A stretch of 64,000 bases of DNA from Burkholderia sp. BCC0322 (GCF_902833045.1 NZ_CADFDU010000016.1:62001-126000), one strand, 5' to 3'. Shown: positions 48,636 through 57,326, counted from the stretch's first letter. Notes: generated from the letters alone by a model not told the origin. Translations and numbers: made by a program.

Positions 48636-49880
48636 TTACTGCACCGGCACCAGCTTGAAGTCGACCGGCTTGCCGACCGCCACCTTCTGCGGATTCGGGC
48701 CGAGCTGCCCCGTTTCGACATGGCGGCTGAACACGTAGAACGTATCGCTGTCCTGGTTGCCGACGATCAGCCACTTGCCGGTCGGATCGATCAGGAACTC
48801 GCGCGGCGTCTTGCCGAGGCTCGACTGGCGGCCGACCTGCTTCAACCGGCCGTCCGCCTGGTTCACCGCGTAGATCACCAGGTCGTTCGCGTCGCCGCGG
48901 TTGCTCGCGTAAAGGAAGCGGCCGTCCGGCGACAGATGGATCGCACCGCCGCCGACCTTGCCCTTGAAGCCCGGCGCGGTCATCGACACGGTCTCGACCG
49001 GCGTCAGCCTGCCGTCGTGGTAGCCGAACACCTCGACCGACGCGTTGAGCTCGCTCGTCACGTACGCGTACCGGCCATCGGCGCTGAATACCATGTGACG
49101 CGGGCCCGAGCCCGCCTTCACCGGCGTGTAGCGCGTGTCGGTCGGGCTGATCAGCCCGCGGCTGCCGTCCACCGTGTAGCGGTAGCCGTAGATCTTGTCC
49201 GCGCCGAGATCCTGCACGAACAGGTAACGGCCGTCCGGCGAAAACACCGTCGAATGCACGTGCGCGCCGTCCTGGCGGCCCTTCACGGGCCCCGTGCCTT
49301 CATGGTGCACGGTCAGCACGGCCTGACCGACCGCGCCGTCGTCGCGCAGCGGAAACACCGCGAAGCTGCCGCCCGGATCCTTCGCGACCGAGTAGTTGGC
49401 CGTCACGAGGTATTTGCCGTCCGGCGACAGCGCGAGGTAGCAAGGATCGTTCCCTTCCGACGACACGCGGTCGATGAAGCTCAGCGCGCCCGTCTTCGCG
49501 TCGAAGCGGAATGCGCTGACGCCGCCGCGCTGCGTCGCCGGGCCATCGTCGCCGGGCAGTTCGTTGACCGCGTAGACGGTGCGACCGTCGCGGCTCGGCA
49601 ACAGGTACGACGGATTCACGGTCTTCGCCGACGACACGGGCGCGACGCTGCCGGTTTTCGTATCGAAGCGGTAAACATAGATGCCGTCGCTGCCGCCCCC
49701 CGTATAGGTGCCGACGAGCAGGTTGTAGACGCCATCGGCCGGGGCGGGCGATTGCTGCGCAAATGCGTGGGTCGCGGAAAGGGAGAGCACGATCGCGAAA
49801 CCTTTCATCCAGTGAGCGAGCCTAAGCGGGAACCCTCGTGTCGAAGCGCGTGCGTCACGCTCGCGTAAACGGTTGGGCAT
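48636..49880 (-). CDS. Periplasmic beta-propeller lactonase (6-phosphogluconolactonase/YbhE family)
   Basis: A 414-residue protein. A basic N-region precedes a hydrophobic signal core ending AFA at about residue 41. Repeated blades follow, with LLVGTYTGGGSDGIYVYRFD, SPDGKYLVTANY, VFSPDGRYLFVQDLG and LSPDGRFLYASNRGDANDLV, the seven-bladed YbhE-type propeller. Cytoplasmic YbhE hydrolyses 6-phosphogluconolactone, but a signal peptide implies a different periplasmic substrate here. A very strong AAGGAGGA fixes ATG at 49880. Divergent from the GH15 gene. Confidence 0.9.
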   Translation of the reverse strand: MPNRLRERDARASTRGFPLRLAHWMKGFAIVLSLSATHAFAQQSPAPADGVYNLLVGTYTGGGSDGIYVYRFDTKTGSVAPVSSAKTVNPSYLLPSRDGRTVYAVNELPGDDGPATQRGGVSAFRFDAKTGALSFIDRVSSEGNDPCYLALSPDGKYLVTANYSVAKDPGGSFAVFPLRDDGAVGQAVLTVHHEGTGPVKGRQDGAHVHSTVFSPDGRYLFVQDLGADKIYGYRYTVDGSRGLISPTDTRYTPVKAGSGPRHMVFSADGRYAYVTSELNASVEVFGYHDGRLTPVETVSMTAPGFKGKVGGGAIHLSPDGRFLYASNRGDANDLVIYAVNQADGRLKQVGRQSSLGKTPREFLIDPTGKWLIVGNQDSDTFYVFSRHVETGQLGPNPQKVAVGKPVDFKLVPVQ

Positions 49881-50046
49881 TGAATCCTCCTTGCATCGAT
49901 TCGCTTCAAGTGTTGAGATAGGACGAAACGCCGGCCGTTCATGCGCTCCGCCGCCCGGCCGAGTATACGGGGCGCGGCGCCAGCGCGTGAAGCCTTGGCC
50001 ACCGCCGTCCGCATTGTGAACTCGAATACCCAAGGATCGCCTGCCC
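49881..50046. promoter_or_regulatory. Divergent control region lactonase / GH15
   Basis: 166 bases shared by two start sites. GAGTATACGGG near 49971-49980 may hold a rightward -10 box; the leftward strand has a GTTGAGATAGG stretch near 49912-49922. No clear operator. Confidence 0.3.
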
Positions 50047-51876
50047 ATGCCCGCCCTGATCGAAGACTATGCCCTCGTCGGCGACGGCCATACCGCCGCG
50101 CTGATCGCTAAAGACGGCTCCGTCGACTGGCTGTGCTGGCCCCGCTTCGATTCGGGCGCCTGCTTCGCGGCGCTTCTCGGCACGCCCGAGCACGGCCGCT
50201 GGCTGCTCGCACCGGCCGCCGACGCCGCGATCACGCACACGACGCGCCGCTATCGCGGCGACACGCTGATTCTCGAAACCGACTACGAAAGCGCCGACGG
50301 CGCCGTCACCGTGATCGACTTCATGCCGCCCGGCAACGGCTGGTCCGAACTGGTGCGGATCGTCGTCGGCCGCCACGGCACGATGAAGATGCGCATGGAG
50401 CTGGTGCTGCGCTTCGACTACGGCTTCTCGGTCCCGTGGGTCACGCAGCTGACCCGCGAGGACGGCATGAAGGCGATCGCGGGCCCCGACACCGTCGTGC
50501 TGCGCACGCCGGTGCCGCTCACCGGCGAAAACCTCCATACGCTCGCGGAATTCACGGTGAACGCGGACGAGCGCGTGCCGTTCTCGCTGAGCTATGCGGC
50601 ATCGCACCTGCGGCTGCCGCCCGCGCGCGATCCGCTGTCGATGCTCGCGCGCACCGAGAACTACTGGCTCGAATGGTCGGGCCGCTGCCAGGTGCAGGGC
50701 CGCTACGCGGGCGCGGTGCGCCGTTCGCTGATCACGCTGAAGGCGCTCGCGTACGAGCCGACCGGCGGCATCGTCGCGGCGCCGACCACGTCGCTGCCGG
50801 AGAAGATCGGCGGCAACCGCAACTGGGACTACCGCTATTGCTGGCTGCGCGACGCGACGATCACGCTGCTCGCGCTGATGCGCGGCGGCTATTACGACGA
50901 GGCGCGCGCGTGGCGCACGTGGCTGGGCCGCGTGATGGCCGGCTCGCCCGAGCAGATCCAGATCATGTACGGGATCGCCGGCGAGCGCCGGCTGCCGGAA
51001 ATGGAGCTCGACTGGCTGCCCGGCTACCAGGACTCGAAGCCGGTGCGCATCGGCAACGGCGCCGCGAACCAGCTGCAGCTCGACGTGTTCGGCGAGGTGA
51101 TGGCCGCGCTGCACCTGGCACGGGTGGGCGGCCTGCAGGCCGACGACACGGTCTGGTCTGTGCAGTGCGCGCTGCTCGACCATCTCGAGAAGATCTGGCA
51201 GGAACCCGACGAAGGCATCTGGGAAACGCGCGGCGGCCGCCGCCATTTCACGTTCTCGAAGGTGATGGCGTGGGTCGCGTTCGACCGCGCGATCAAGTCG
51301 GCGGAGATGTTCCGGCTGCCCGGCTCGCTCGACCGCTGGCGCGCGCTGCGCGACCAGATCCATGCCGACGTGTGCAACAACGCGTGGCACGAAAGCAAAC
51401 AGGCATTTGCACAGAGCTACGGCAGCGACGAGCTCGACGCGAGCGTGCTGCTGATGCCGCTGCTCGGCTTCCTGCCGCCGGAAGATCCGCGCATCGTCGG
51501 CACGGTCGAAGCGATCGAGCGGGAATTGCTGCACGACGGGCTCGTGCTGCGCTACCGCACGACCGACTACGACGACGGCCTGCCGCCCGGCGAAGGCACG
51601 TTTCTCGCGTGCAGCTTCTGGCTGGTCGACAACTATGCGCTGCTCGGCCGGATCGACGACGCGCACCGCCTGTTCAGCCGGCTGCTCGCGCTGTCGAACG
51701 ACCTCGGGCTGCTCGCGGAGGAGTACGACCCGGTCGCCGGACGGCTCGTCGGCAACTTCCCGCAGGCGTTTTCCCATGTGGCGCTCGTGCATACCGCGAT
51801 GAACCTGATGCACCACGAGGACGCGATGGCGCGCGCCGCCGGCCAGCCCGCGCCGGCGGTCGCGACGGGGCGCTGA
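50047..51876 (+). CDS. Glycoside hydrolase family 15 (glucoamylase/trehalase-like)
   Basis: A 609-residue enzyme starting MPALIEDYALVGDGHTAALI and DGSVDWLCWPRFDSGACFAA, the N-terminal beta-domain opening typical of bacterial GH15 proteins. The (alpha/alpha)6 barrel has GNRNWDYRYCWLRDATITLL, GIAGERRLPEMELDWLPGY with the probable acid Glu, and LLAEEYDP with the probable base Glu near residue 560. Bacterial members are glucoamylases, trehalases or dextran-type glucosidases; the substrate cannot be told. No signal peptide, so cytoplasmic. Confidence 0.92.
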   Translation: MPALIEDYALVGDGHTAALIAKDGSVDWLCWPRFDSGACFAALLGTPEHGRWLLAPAADAAITHTTRRYRGDTLILETDYESADGAVTVIDFMPPGNGWSELVRIVVGRHGTMKMRMELVLRFDYGFSVPWVTQLTREDGMKAIAGPDTVVLRTPVPLTGENLHTLAEFTVNADERVPFSLSYAASHLRLPPARDPLSMLARTENYWLEWSGRCQVQGRYAGAVRRSLITLKALAYEPTGGIVAAPTTSLPEKIGGNRNWDYRYCWLRDATITLLALMRGGYYDEARAWRTWLGRVMAGSPEQIQIMYGIAGERRLPEMELDWLPGYQDSKPVRIGNGAANQLQLDVFGEVMAALHLARVGGLQADDTVWSVQCALLDHLEKIWQEPDEGIWETRGGRRHFTFSKVMAWVAFDRAIKSAEMFRLPGSLDRWRALRDQIHADVCNNAWHESKQAFAQSYGSDELDASVLLMPLLGFLPPEDPRIVGTVEAIERELLHDGLVLRYRTTDYDDGLPPGEGTFLACSFWLVDNYALLGRIDDAHRLFSRLLALSNDLGLLAEEYDPVAGRLVGNFPQAFSHVALVHTAMNLMHHEDAMARAAGQPAPAVATGR

Positions 51877-51946
51877 ACGGGGGCGCGAGCGACTTGGTCA
51901 GAGAACGTCAAATCGCAAAACTTTGATGAAAAATCGGGGAAATGTT

Positions 51947-52007
51947 GCATTGCACCACCCATCGTTGTCCGATATGATCGACGCGATTGTCCGGCTGCAG
52001 TGCACCA
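51947..52007 (+). promoter_or_regulatory. phaZ promoter region with two TGCAnTGCACCA sites
   Basis: TGCATTGCACCA (51947-51958) and TGCAGTGCACCA (51996-52007) differ at one base; each contains TGCAnTGCA, a perfect inverted repeat. A -10 box TATGAT lies at 51973-51978 between them, so one site covers the -35 region and the other lies just after the expected start point. They may be operators for a PHB regulator such as PhaR. Confidence 0.5.
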
Positions 52008-52088
52008 TGGCCGGGCGCTGACCCACACGGCACGCCGCGACGCCCCACGCCGCCCTTGCGCACCGTCCCCCACGCGGGAGTAGCCTGC

Positions 52089-53573
52089 ATGCTTTACCAA
52101 TTGCACGAATTCCAGCGGGCGATGCTGAGCCCGCTCACGGCCTGGGCCCAGGCCGCGTCCAAGTCGTTCGCCAATCCGTCCAGCCCGTTCTCGCTGATGC
52201 CGGGCGCGACGCGGATGGCCGCCGCGTACGAACTGATGTATCGGCTCGGCAAGGATTACGAGAAGCCCGAATTCAACATTCATCAGATCGTCAAGGACGG
52301 CCACAACATTCCGATCGTCGAGCAGACGATCGTCGAGAAGCCGTTCTGCCGGCTGCTGCGTTTCAAGCGCTATTCGGACGACGCCGACGCCGTCACGCAA
52401 CTGAAGGACGAGCCGGTCGTGCTGGTCTGCGCGCCGCTGTCGGGCCACCATTCGACACTGCTGCGCGACACCGTGCGCACGCTGCTGCAGGATCACAAGG
52501 TCTACATCACCGACTGGATCGACGCGCGGATGGTGCCGGTCGAAACCGGCCCGTTCCACCTGCACGACTACATCGCGTACATCCAGGAGTTCATCCGTCA
52601 CATCGGCGCGCGCAACCTGCACGTGATCTCGGTGTGCCAGCCGACGGTGCCGGTGCTCGCGGCGATCTCGCTGATGGCGAGCCGCGGCGAGGACACGCCG
52701 CTCACGATGACGATGATGGGCGGCCCGATCGATGCGCGCCGCAGCCCGACGTCGGTGAATTCGCTCGCCACGCAGCACTCGACCGCGTGGTTCGAGAACA
52801 ACGTGATCCACACGGTGCCCGCCAACTATCCGGGCGAAGGCCGCCAGGTGTATCCGGGCTTCCTGCAGCACACGGGCTTCGTCGCGATGAACCCGGAGCG
52901 GCACGCGCAATCGCACTGGGATTTCTACCAGAGCCTGCTGCGCGGCGACGAGGATGACGCCGAAGCGCACCGCCGCTTCTACGACGAGTACAACGCGGTG
53001 CTCGACATGGCCGCCGAGTATTACCTCGAGACGATCCGCATCGTGTTCCAGGAATTCCGCCTGGCCGAAGGCACGTGGGACGTCGAAGGCGAGCGTGTGC
53101 GTCCGCAGGACATCAAGCACACCGCGCTGATGACGATCGAGGGCGAACTCGACGACATCTCCGGCAGCGGCCAGACGCACGTCGCGCACGAGCTGTGCAC
53201 GGGTATCCCGCAGGACCAGCGCCGCAGCCTGACCGCCGAGAAGTGCGGTCACTACGGGATTTTCTCGGGCCGCCGCTGGCGCACGATCATCTATCCGCAA
53301 CTGCGCGACTTCATCCGCGAGCATGCACCGGAGCCGAAGCACGGCGCGACGAAGGATGTCCCGGAAGCACCGGCGGCCAAGACGCTCGTGGCCGTACCGG
53401 CCAGCAACGCGCCGGCCGAAACGACCCGCGCCGCCACGGCGAAGCGCACGCGCGCGAAGGCGCCGGCGAAAGCCGCCGCCCCCGCCAAGGCCGCGCCGGC
53501 CGCACCGGCCACGAAACGCGCCGCCGCCGGCAGCCCACGCGCAAAGGCCGTGCGCCCGCGCAAGGCCGCCTGA
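52089..53573 (+). CDS. phaZ: Intracellular PHB depolymerase with a histone-like C-terminal tail
   Basis: A 494-residue protein whose first about 415 residues align in length and motif with intracellular PHB depolymerases of the PhaZa1 type. The catalytic triad is Cys183 (VISVCQPTVP), Asp355 (GELDDIS) and His388 (CGHYGIF), the numbering known for the Ralstonia enzyme. It releases 3-hydroxybutyrate from native PHB granules in the cytoplasm. The last roughly 75 residues are a Lys/Ala/Pro/Arg tail (KRTRAKAPAKAAAPAKAAPA) like that of histone H1 or DNA-binding granule proteins. GGGAG precedes the ATG at 52089. Confidence 0.95.
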   Translation: MLYQLHEFQRAMLSPLTAWAQAASKSFANPSSPFSLMPGATRMAAAYELMYRLGKDYEKPEFNIHQIVKDGHNIPIVEQTIVEKPFCRLLRFKRYSDDADAVTQLKDEPVVLVCAPLSGHHSTLLRDTVRTLLQDHKVYITDWIDARMVPVETGPFHLHDYIAYIQEFIRHIGARNLHVISVCQPTVPVLAAISLMASRGEDTPLTMTMMGGPIDARRSPTSVNSLATQHSTAWFENNVIHTVPANYPGEGRQVYPGFLQHTGFVAMNPERHAQSHWDFYQSLLRGDEDDAEAHRRFYDEYNAVLDMAAEYYLETIRIVFQEFRLAEGTWDVEGERVRPQDIKHTALMTIEGELDDISGSGQTHVAHELCTGIPQDQRRSLTAEKCGHYGIFSGRRWRTIIYPQLRDFIREHAPEPKHGATKDVPEAPAAKTLVAVPASNAPAETTRAATAKRTRAKAPAKAAAPAKAAPAAPATKRAAAGSPRAKAVRPRKAA

Positions 53574-53591
53574 CGCACCGCGTTCCGACGA

Positions 53592-53628
53592 AAAAACGCC
53601 GCCGTTGCCTGCGCACGGCGGCGTTTTT
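53592..53628. terminator. Bidirectional terminator phaZ / tetR
   Basis: A 14-bp stem AAAAACGCCGCCGT (53592-53605) with its complement (53615-53628) carries A and T runs on both sides, serving both convergent genes. Confidence 0.85.
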
Positions 53629-53660
53629 ACATCGGGCGGCGCTTCGGCGCGGTCAGCGCA

Positions 53661-54293
53661 TCAGCGCCGCAGCAGATACGCGAGCAGCACTTCGGTGTTC
53701 ATCCGGACCATCTCGGCCCGCTCGTCGGCATCGGTGAAATCGCGGCCGAGCGTCGCGGCGAGCGTGAAGCGGTTCGACACGATGTAGTAGCCGAGCCCCG
53801 ACAGCGTCACGTAGAAGCGCAGCGGATCGACGTCGGTGCGGAACAGCCCGGCCTTCTGGCCGCGCGTCAGCACGTTGCCGAGCTTCGCGACGATCGGCGA
53901 CATCATCTCGCGGATCCGCGTCGACTTGTGCAGGTAGCGCGCTTCGTGCAGGTTCTCGTTGTTGATGAGCCTGAGCAGTTCCGGATGGTCGCGGTAGTAG
54001 TCCCAAACGAAATGCGCAAGCCGCGTGACGGCTTCGACCGGCGCGACACCGTCGAGATCGAGCTCGCGCTCGGCCTCGGTCAGCGCGGAGAACGCGTGTT
54101 CGAGCACGGCCGTGAACAACTGCTCCTTGCTGCCGAAGTAGTAATAGAGCATGCGCTCGTTGGTTTCGGCCCGGCGCGCGATCTGGTCGACGCGTGCGCC
54201 GAACAGCCCTCCAGTCGCGAACTCTTCGGCTGCCGCCATCAGGATGCGGCGCCGCGTACCTTCAGGATCTCTTTTGATTTTTGGCTGATTCAT
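53661..54293 (-). CDS. TetR family transcription regulator
   Basis: A 210-residue regulator. The N-terminal helix-turn-helix spans about residues 14-60 (TRRRILMAAAEEFATGGLFG and VDQIARRAETNERMLYYYFG). The ligand domain is typical for the AcrR/RutR-like group and binds an unknown effector. It is divergent from rnfB across 252 bases and convergent with phaZ, so control of rnfB-nth, phaZ or itself is possible. A -10 candidate CATAAT lies at 54422-54427 on the minus strand. Confidence 0.93.
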   Translation of the reverse strand: MNQPKIKRDPEGTRRRILMAAAEEFATGGLFGARVDQIARRAETNERMLYYYFGSKEQLFTAVLEHAFSALTEAERELDLDGVAPVEAVTRLAHFVWDYYRDHPELLRLINNENLHEARYLHKSTRIREMMSPIVAKLGNVLTRGQKAGLFRTDVDPLRFYVTLSGLGYYIVSNRFTLAATLGRDFTDADERAEMVRMNTEVLLAYLLRR

Positions 54294-54545
54294 GGTGGCG
54301 TTTTGCTATGTGAGCCGCGTGATCCGGACCGGCACCCCCACCGCCTCGGCGCCGGCCGCCGTGGAACTGGCGCGCCGCGGGCGGCCGCCCTCCTGCTGAG
54401 CCCCTGCAAAAAAGCGGTTCGATTATGCGCACAGACGGCGTCCAGCGCAATGCGGGAAATCGGCGATAATCGAGCTTTGGCAAACCTTTCCGGCCGCGCC
54501 CGACGTGGCCGAGAGCCATTCGGCGCCGCTGCGCCCGTTGTCACC
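54294..54545. promoter_or_regulatory. Divergent control region tetR / rnfB
   Basis: 252 bases. Leftward -10 candidate CATAAT (54422-54427) and rightward -10 candidate GATAAT (54465-54470) lie 38 bases apart. No clear palindromic operator was found by eye. A GGTTCGATTAT at 54417-54427 looks like a tRNA T-arm but has no tRNA around it. Confidence 0.4.
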
Positions 54546-55442
54546 GTGACCGATTCCAAAACACTCGCAGATCGCATCGAAGATCTGCTTCCCCAGACGC
54601 AATGCACGAAGTGCGGCTATAACGGCTGCCGCCCGTACGCCGAGGCGATCGCCGCCGGCGACGCGAACTACAACCAGTGCCCGCCCGGCGGCGCCGAAGG
54701 CATCGCGCGCCTGTCGAGCCTGCTCGGCAAACCGGTGATTCCGCTGAACCCCGTCAACGGCAGCGAGCATCCGCGCGCGGTCGCCTTCATCGACGAAAGC
54801 CTGTGCATCGGCTGCACGCTGTGCATGCAGGCGTGCCCGGTCGACGCGATCGTCGGCGCGCCGAAGCAGATGCATACGATCATCGAATCGCTGTGCACGG
54901 GCTGCGACCTGTGCGTGCCGCCCTGCCCGGTCGACTGCATCGCGATGCTGCCGGTGACCGGCGAACGCACCGGCTGGGACGCGTGGTCGCAGGAACAGGC
55001 CGATGCCGCGCGCGAACGCCACGATCTGCGGCTCGCGCGCCAGCGCCGCGAACGCGAGGCCGCCGAAGCACGCGCGGCCGCACGCCGCGCGGCCAGTGCC
55101 GCGAAGCCGGCTGCGGCACCAGCGGAAACGCAATCCGCCGCCCCGGCCACGGACGACGCCGAAGCGAAGAAGCGCGCGATCATCGCCGCCGCGCTCGAAC
55201 GGGCGCGCAAGAAGAAGGAAGAGCTGTCCGGGCAAGGCGCCGGGCCGAAGAACACCGAAGGCGTGAGCGCGGCCGTCCAGGCGCAGATCGACGCGGCCGA
55301 GGCGCGCCGCAAACGGCTCGCCGAACAACAGGCCCAACGCGACGCCGAAGCGGCAGCCGCGAGCGGCACCGACGAAGTGAACGACGCAGGCAACGACGGC
55401 CCAGGCGGCCCGTCCGCACCGCCCGACCAGAACGCTCCATGA
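54546..55442 (+). CDS. rnfB: RnfB/RsxB-like iron-sulfur electron-transfer protein, soluble form
   Basis: A 298-residue protein with no N-terminal membrane helix. The N-terminal Fe-S domain has CTKCGYNGCRPYAEAI and QCPPGG (residues about 18-50). A two-cluster ferredoxin domain follows with CIGCTLCMQACPVD (about 85) and CTGCDLCVPPCPVD (about 115). A long charged Ala/Arg/Glu tail of about 140 residues, probably coiled coil then disordered, ends it. In Rnf/Rsx complexes RnfB takes electrons from a donor and passes them to the membrane complex; no other rnf genes are here. The GTG start at 54546 is the first before the family motif; no good ribosome binding site. Its TGA overlaps the nth ATG. Confidence 0.9.
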   Translation: MTDSKTLADRIEDLLPQTQCTKCGYNGCRPYAEAIAAGDANYNQCPPGGAEGIARLSSLLGKPVIPLNPVNGSEHPRAVAFIDESLCIGCTLCMQACPVDAIVGAPKQMHTIIESLCTGCDLCVPPCPVDCIAMLPVTGERTGWDAWSQEQADAARERHDLRLARQRREREAAEARAAARRAASAAKPAAAPAETQSAAPATDDAEAKKRAIIAAALERARKKKEELSGQGAGPKNTEGVSAAVQAQIDAAEARRKRLAEQQAQRDAEAAAASGTDEVNDAGNDGPGGPSAPPDQNAP

Positions 55443-56083
55443 ACGCCAGCAAACGACGCGCGATCTACGAAACGCTGCAGAGCCTCAATCCGCATCCGAC
55501 CACCGAGCTCGAATACTCGACGCCGTTCGAGCTGCTGATCGCCGTGATGCTGTCCGCGCAGGCGACTGACGTATCGGTCAACAAGGCGATGCGGAAGATG
55601 TTTCCGGTCGCGAACACCCCGCGACAAATCGTCGCACTCGGCGAAGAAGGCGTCACCGAGTACATCAAGACGATCGGCCTGTACCGGACCAAGGCGAAGA
55701 ACGTGGTCGCGACGTGCCGGATCCTGCTGGAGCGCTATGACGGCGAGGTGCCGGCCGATCGCGAAGCGCTCGAAGGGCTGCCTGGCGTCGGCCGCAAGAC
55801 CGCGAACGTCGTGCTGAACACCGCGTTCGGCCAGCCGACGATCGCGGTCGACACGCATATCTTCCGCGTCGCGAACCGCACCGGGCTCGCGCCGGGCAAG
55901 GACGTGCGCGCCGTCGAGGCCGCGCTCGAGAAGTTCACGCCGAAGGAATTCCTGCAGGATGCGCATCACTGGCTGATCCTGCACGGGCGCTACGTGTGCA
56001 AGGCCCGCAAGCCCGAATGCTGGCACTGCGCGATCGAGCCGCTGTGCGAATTCCGGCCGAAGACGCCGCCGCCGAACGAGTGA
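55439..56083 (+). CDS. nth: Endonuclease III
   Basis: A 214-residue DNA glycosylase/AP lyase of normal length. The helix-hairpin-helix has LPGVGRKTANVVLNTAFG with catalytic Lys120, and catalytic Asp138 is in AVDTHIFRV. The C-terminal [4Fe-4S] cluster is C-X6-C-X2-C-X5-C (CKARKPEC, WHC, LCEF). It removes oxidised pyrimidines. Its ATG overlaps the rnfB TGA (ATGA), so it is translationally coupled to the ferredoxin. Confidence 0.97.
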   Translation: MNASKRRAIYETLQSLNPHPTTELEYSTPFELLIAVMLSAQATDVSVNKAMRKMFPVANTPRQIVALGEEGVTEYIKTIGLYRTKAKNVVATCRILLERYDGEVPADREALEGLPGVGRKTANVVLNTAFGQPTIAVDTHIFRVANRTGLAPGKDVRAVEAALEKFTPKEFLQDAHHWLILHGRYVCKARKPECWHCAIEPLCEFRPKTPPPNE

Positions 56084-56232
56084 CGCGCAACCGCGGCTGA
56101 CGTGGCGCAGCCGCCCGGCGCCATGCGGTCGGACGCACGTCGCACGCCGCGTCGGTCGTTGCTCGGCCGGCAAACCGCAGCCACGACAGCGCGTCGCCAC
56201 CCGCGCCATCGCCCCCGCGGTCCCCGTTCAAA

Positions 56233-56715
56233 CTACGCGCTGGACGTCGCCGTCGCATCGTCCGCCGCCACATCGCCCGCACGCACCAACGCCAGCACGG
56301 CTGCCGGAATCGCGACGCCACCCGCCCACTGCAGCGGCGACAGCGCCTCACCGAACGGCAGCGCCGCAAGCGCGACTGTCACGACCGGTTCGAGCGCCGA
56401 CGGCATCGACGCGCACGCAGCCCCGAGCCGTTCGAGCCCGGCACGGCATGCGAGCATCGCCGCGACCGTCGACACGAGCGCGATCGCGAGCATCGACGCC
56501 CAACCGCCGGCCGTCGCGGGCCAGCGCGGCGGCGCGCCGGACGCGGTGGTTCGCACGGCGGCGATCGCCACGAGCGTCGCGGTCGCCGACAGGCGGATGA
56601 TCGCGGTGGTCGGGAGCCGATCGACGCCGCGCGTCGCCTTCGTGCCGCCGACGATGTCCAGCGAATAGATCACCGCGGCGGCCAGCGCGCGCAATCCGCC
56701 CCCGCCCCCGCCCAC
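56233..56715 (-). pseudogene. Truncated EamA/DMT transporter remnant
   Basis: The frame codes for the second half only of a ten-helix drug/metabolite transporter. It keeps about five helices: AALAAAVIYS, TTAIIRLSATATLVAIAA, GGWASMLAIALVSTVAAMLA and EPVVTVALAALPFGEALSPL, the last being the classic EamA end. The N-terminal half is missing; the frame begins with a GTG and six Gly codons directly in the promoter region of DUF1841. It could be a functional half-size protein, but loss of the first half looks more likely to be decay. Confidence 0.55.
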
Positions 56716-56741
56716 GACCAGCGCCGTCCGCCGACCCGGCG

Positions 56742-56747
56742 TACAAT
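56742..56747 (+). promoter_or_regulatory. DUF1841 -10 box
   Basis: TACAAT 45 bases before the DUF1841 ATG, overlapping the start of the decayed EamA frame by only a few dozen bases. Confidence 0.5.
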
Positions 56748-56792
56748 GCGCGACGCGGCATCACGCCGTCCGAATCACGACGTTTCCCCACC

Positions 56793-57227
56793 ATGTTCAA
56801 TCCAAGTCGCGACGAAGTGCGTCGCTTTTTCACCGAGACCTGGCGCAAGCAGCGCGCGGGCGAGATCCTGACGCCGCTGGAAGCGATGGCAGCCGACTGG
56901 ATCGTCGAGCACCCCGAATACCACGACGAACTCGCCGACGCCGATGGCGCCACCGCGCGCGAGTACACGCCCGAGGAAGGCCGCACGAACCCGTTCCTGC
57001 ACCTGTCGATGCATCTCGCGATCAGCGAGCAGTTGTCGATCGACCAGCCGCCCGGCATCCGTGCCGCGCACGACAAGCTCGCGGCCAGGCTCGACTCGAC
57101 CCACGACGCGCAGCACGTGATCATGGAATGTCTCGGCGAGACGATCTGGGAAGCCCAGCGCACCAACACGCCGCCCGATACCGACGCGTACCTGCAGCGC
57201 ATCCTGCGCCGCGCGTCGCGCGACTGA
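56793..57227 (+). CDS. DUF1841 family protein
   Basis: A 144-residue soluble protein starting MFNPSRDEVRRFFTETWRKQ. It carries the family features ADWIVEHPEYH, NPFLHLSMHLAISEQLSIDQ, HDAQHVIMECLGETIWEAQR, including several conserved His that might bind metal. The family is widespread in beta- and gammaproteobacteria and has no known function. It is flanked by its own -10 box and a terminator, so it is a single-gene unit. Confidence 0.88.
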   Translation: MFNPSRDEVRRFFTETWRKQRAGEILTPLEAMAADWIVEHPEYHDELADADGATAREYTPEEGRTNPFLHLSMHLAISEQLSIDQPPGIRAAHDKLAARLDSTHDAQHVIMECLGETIWEAQRTNTPPDTDAYLQRILRRASRD

Positions 57228-57266
57228 GCGCCGCGGCTGCGGCCCGCGGGCGCCGGCGCGCGGACA

Positions 57267-57296
57267 AAAAAATACCCCGCCTCGGCAGGGTATTTT
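57267..57296. terminator. Bidirectional terminator DUF1841 / cytochrome c
   Basis: AAAAATACCC (57267-57276) pairs with GGGTATTTTT (57287-57296). A and T runs at both ends serve the two convergent genes. Confidence 0.8.
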
Positions 57297-57326
57297 TGCT
57301 GCGCGGGCCCGTCGGGCCCGTCGCGC

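Noticed and set aside
54417-54427. GGTTCGATTAT, resembling a tRNA T-arm
   Set aside because: No acceptor, D or anticodon arm can be drawn around it; it is part of a promoter region.
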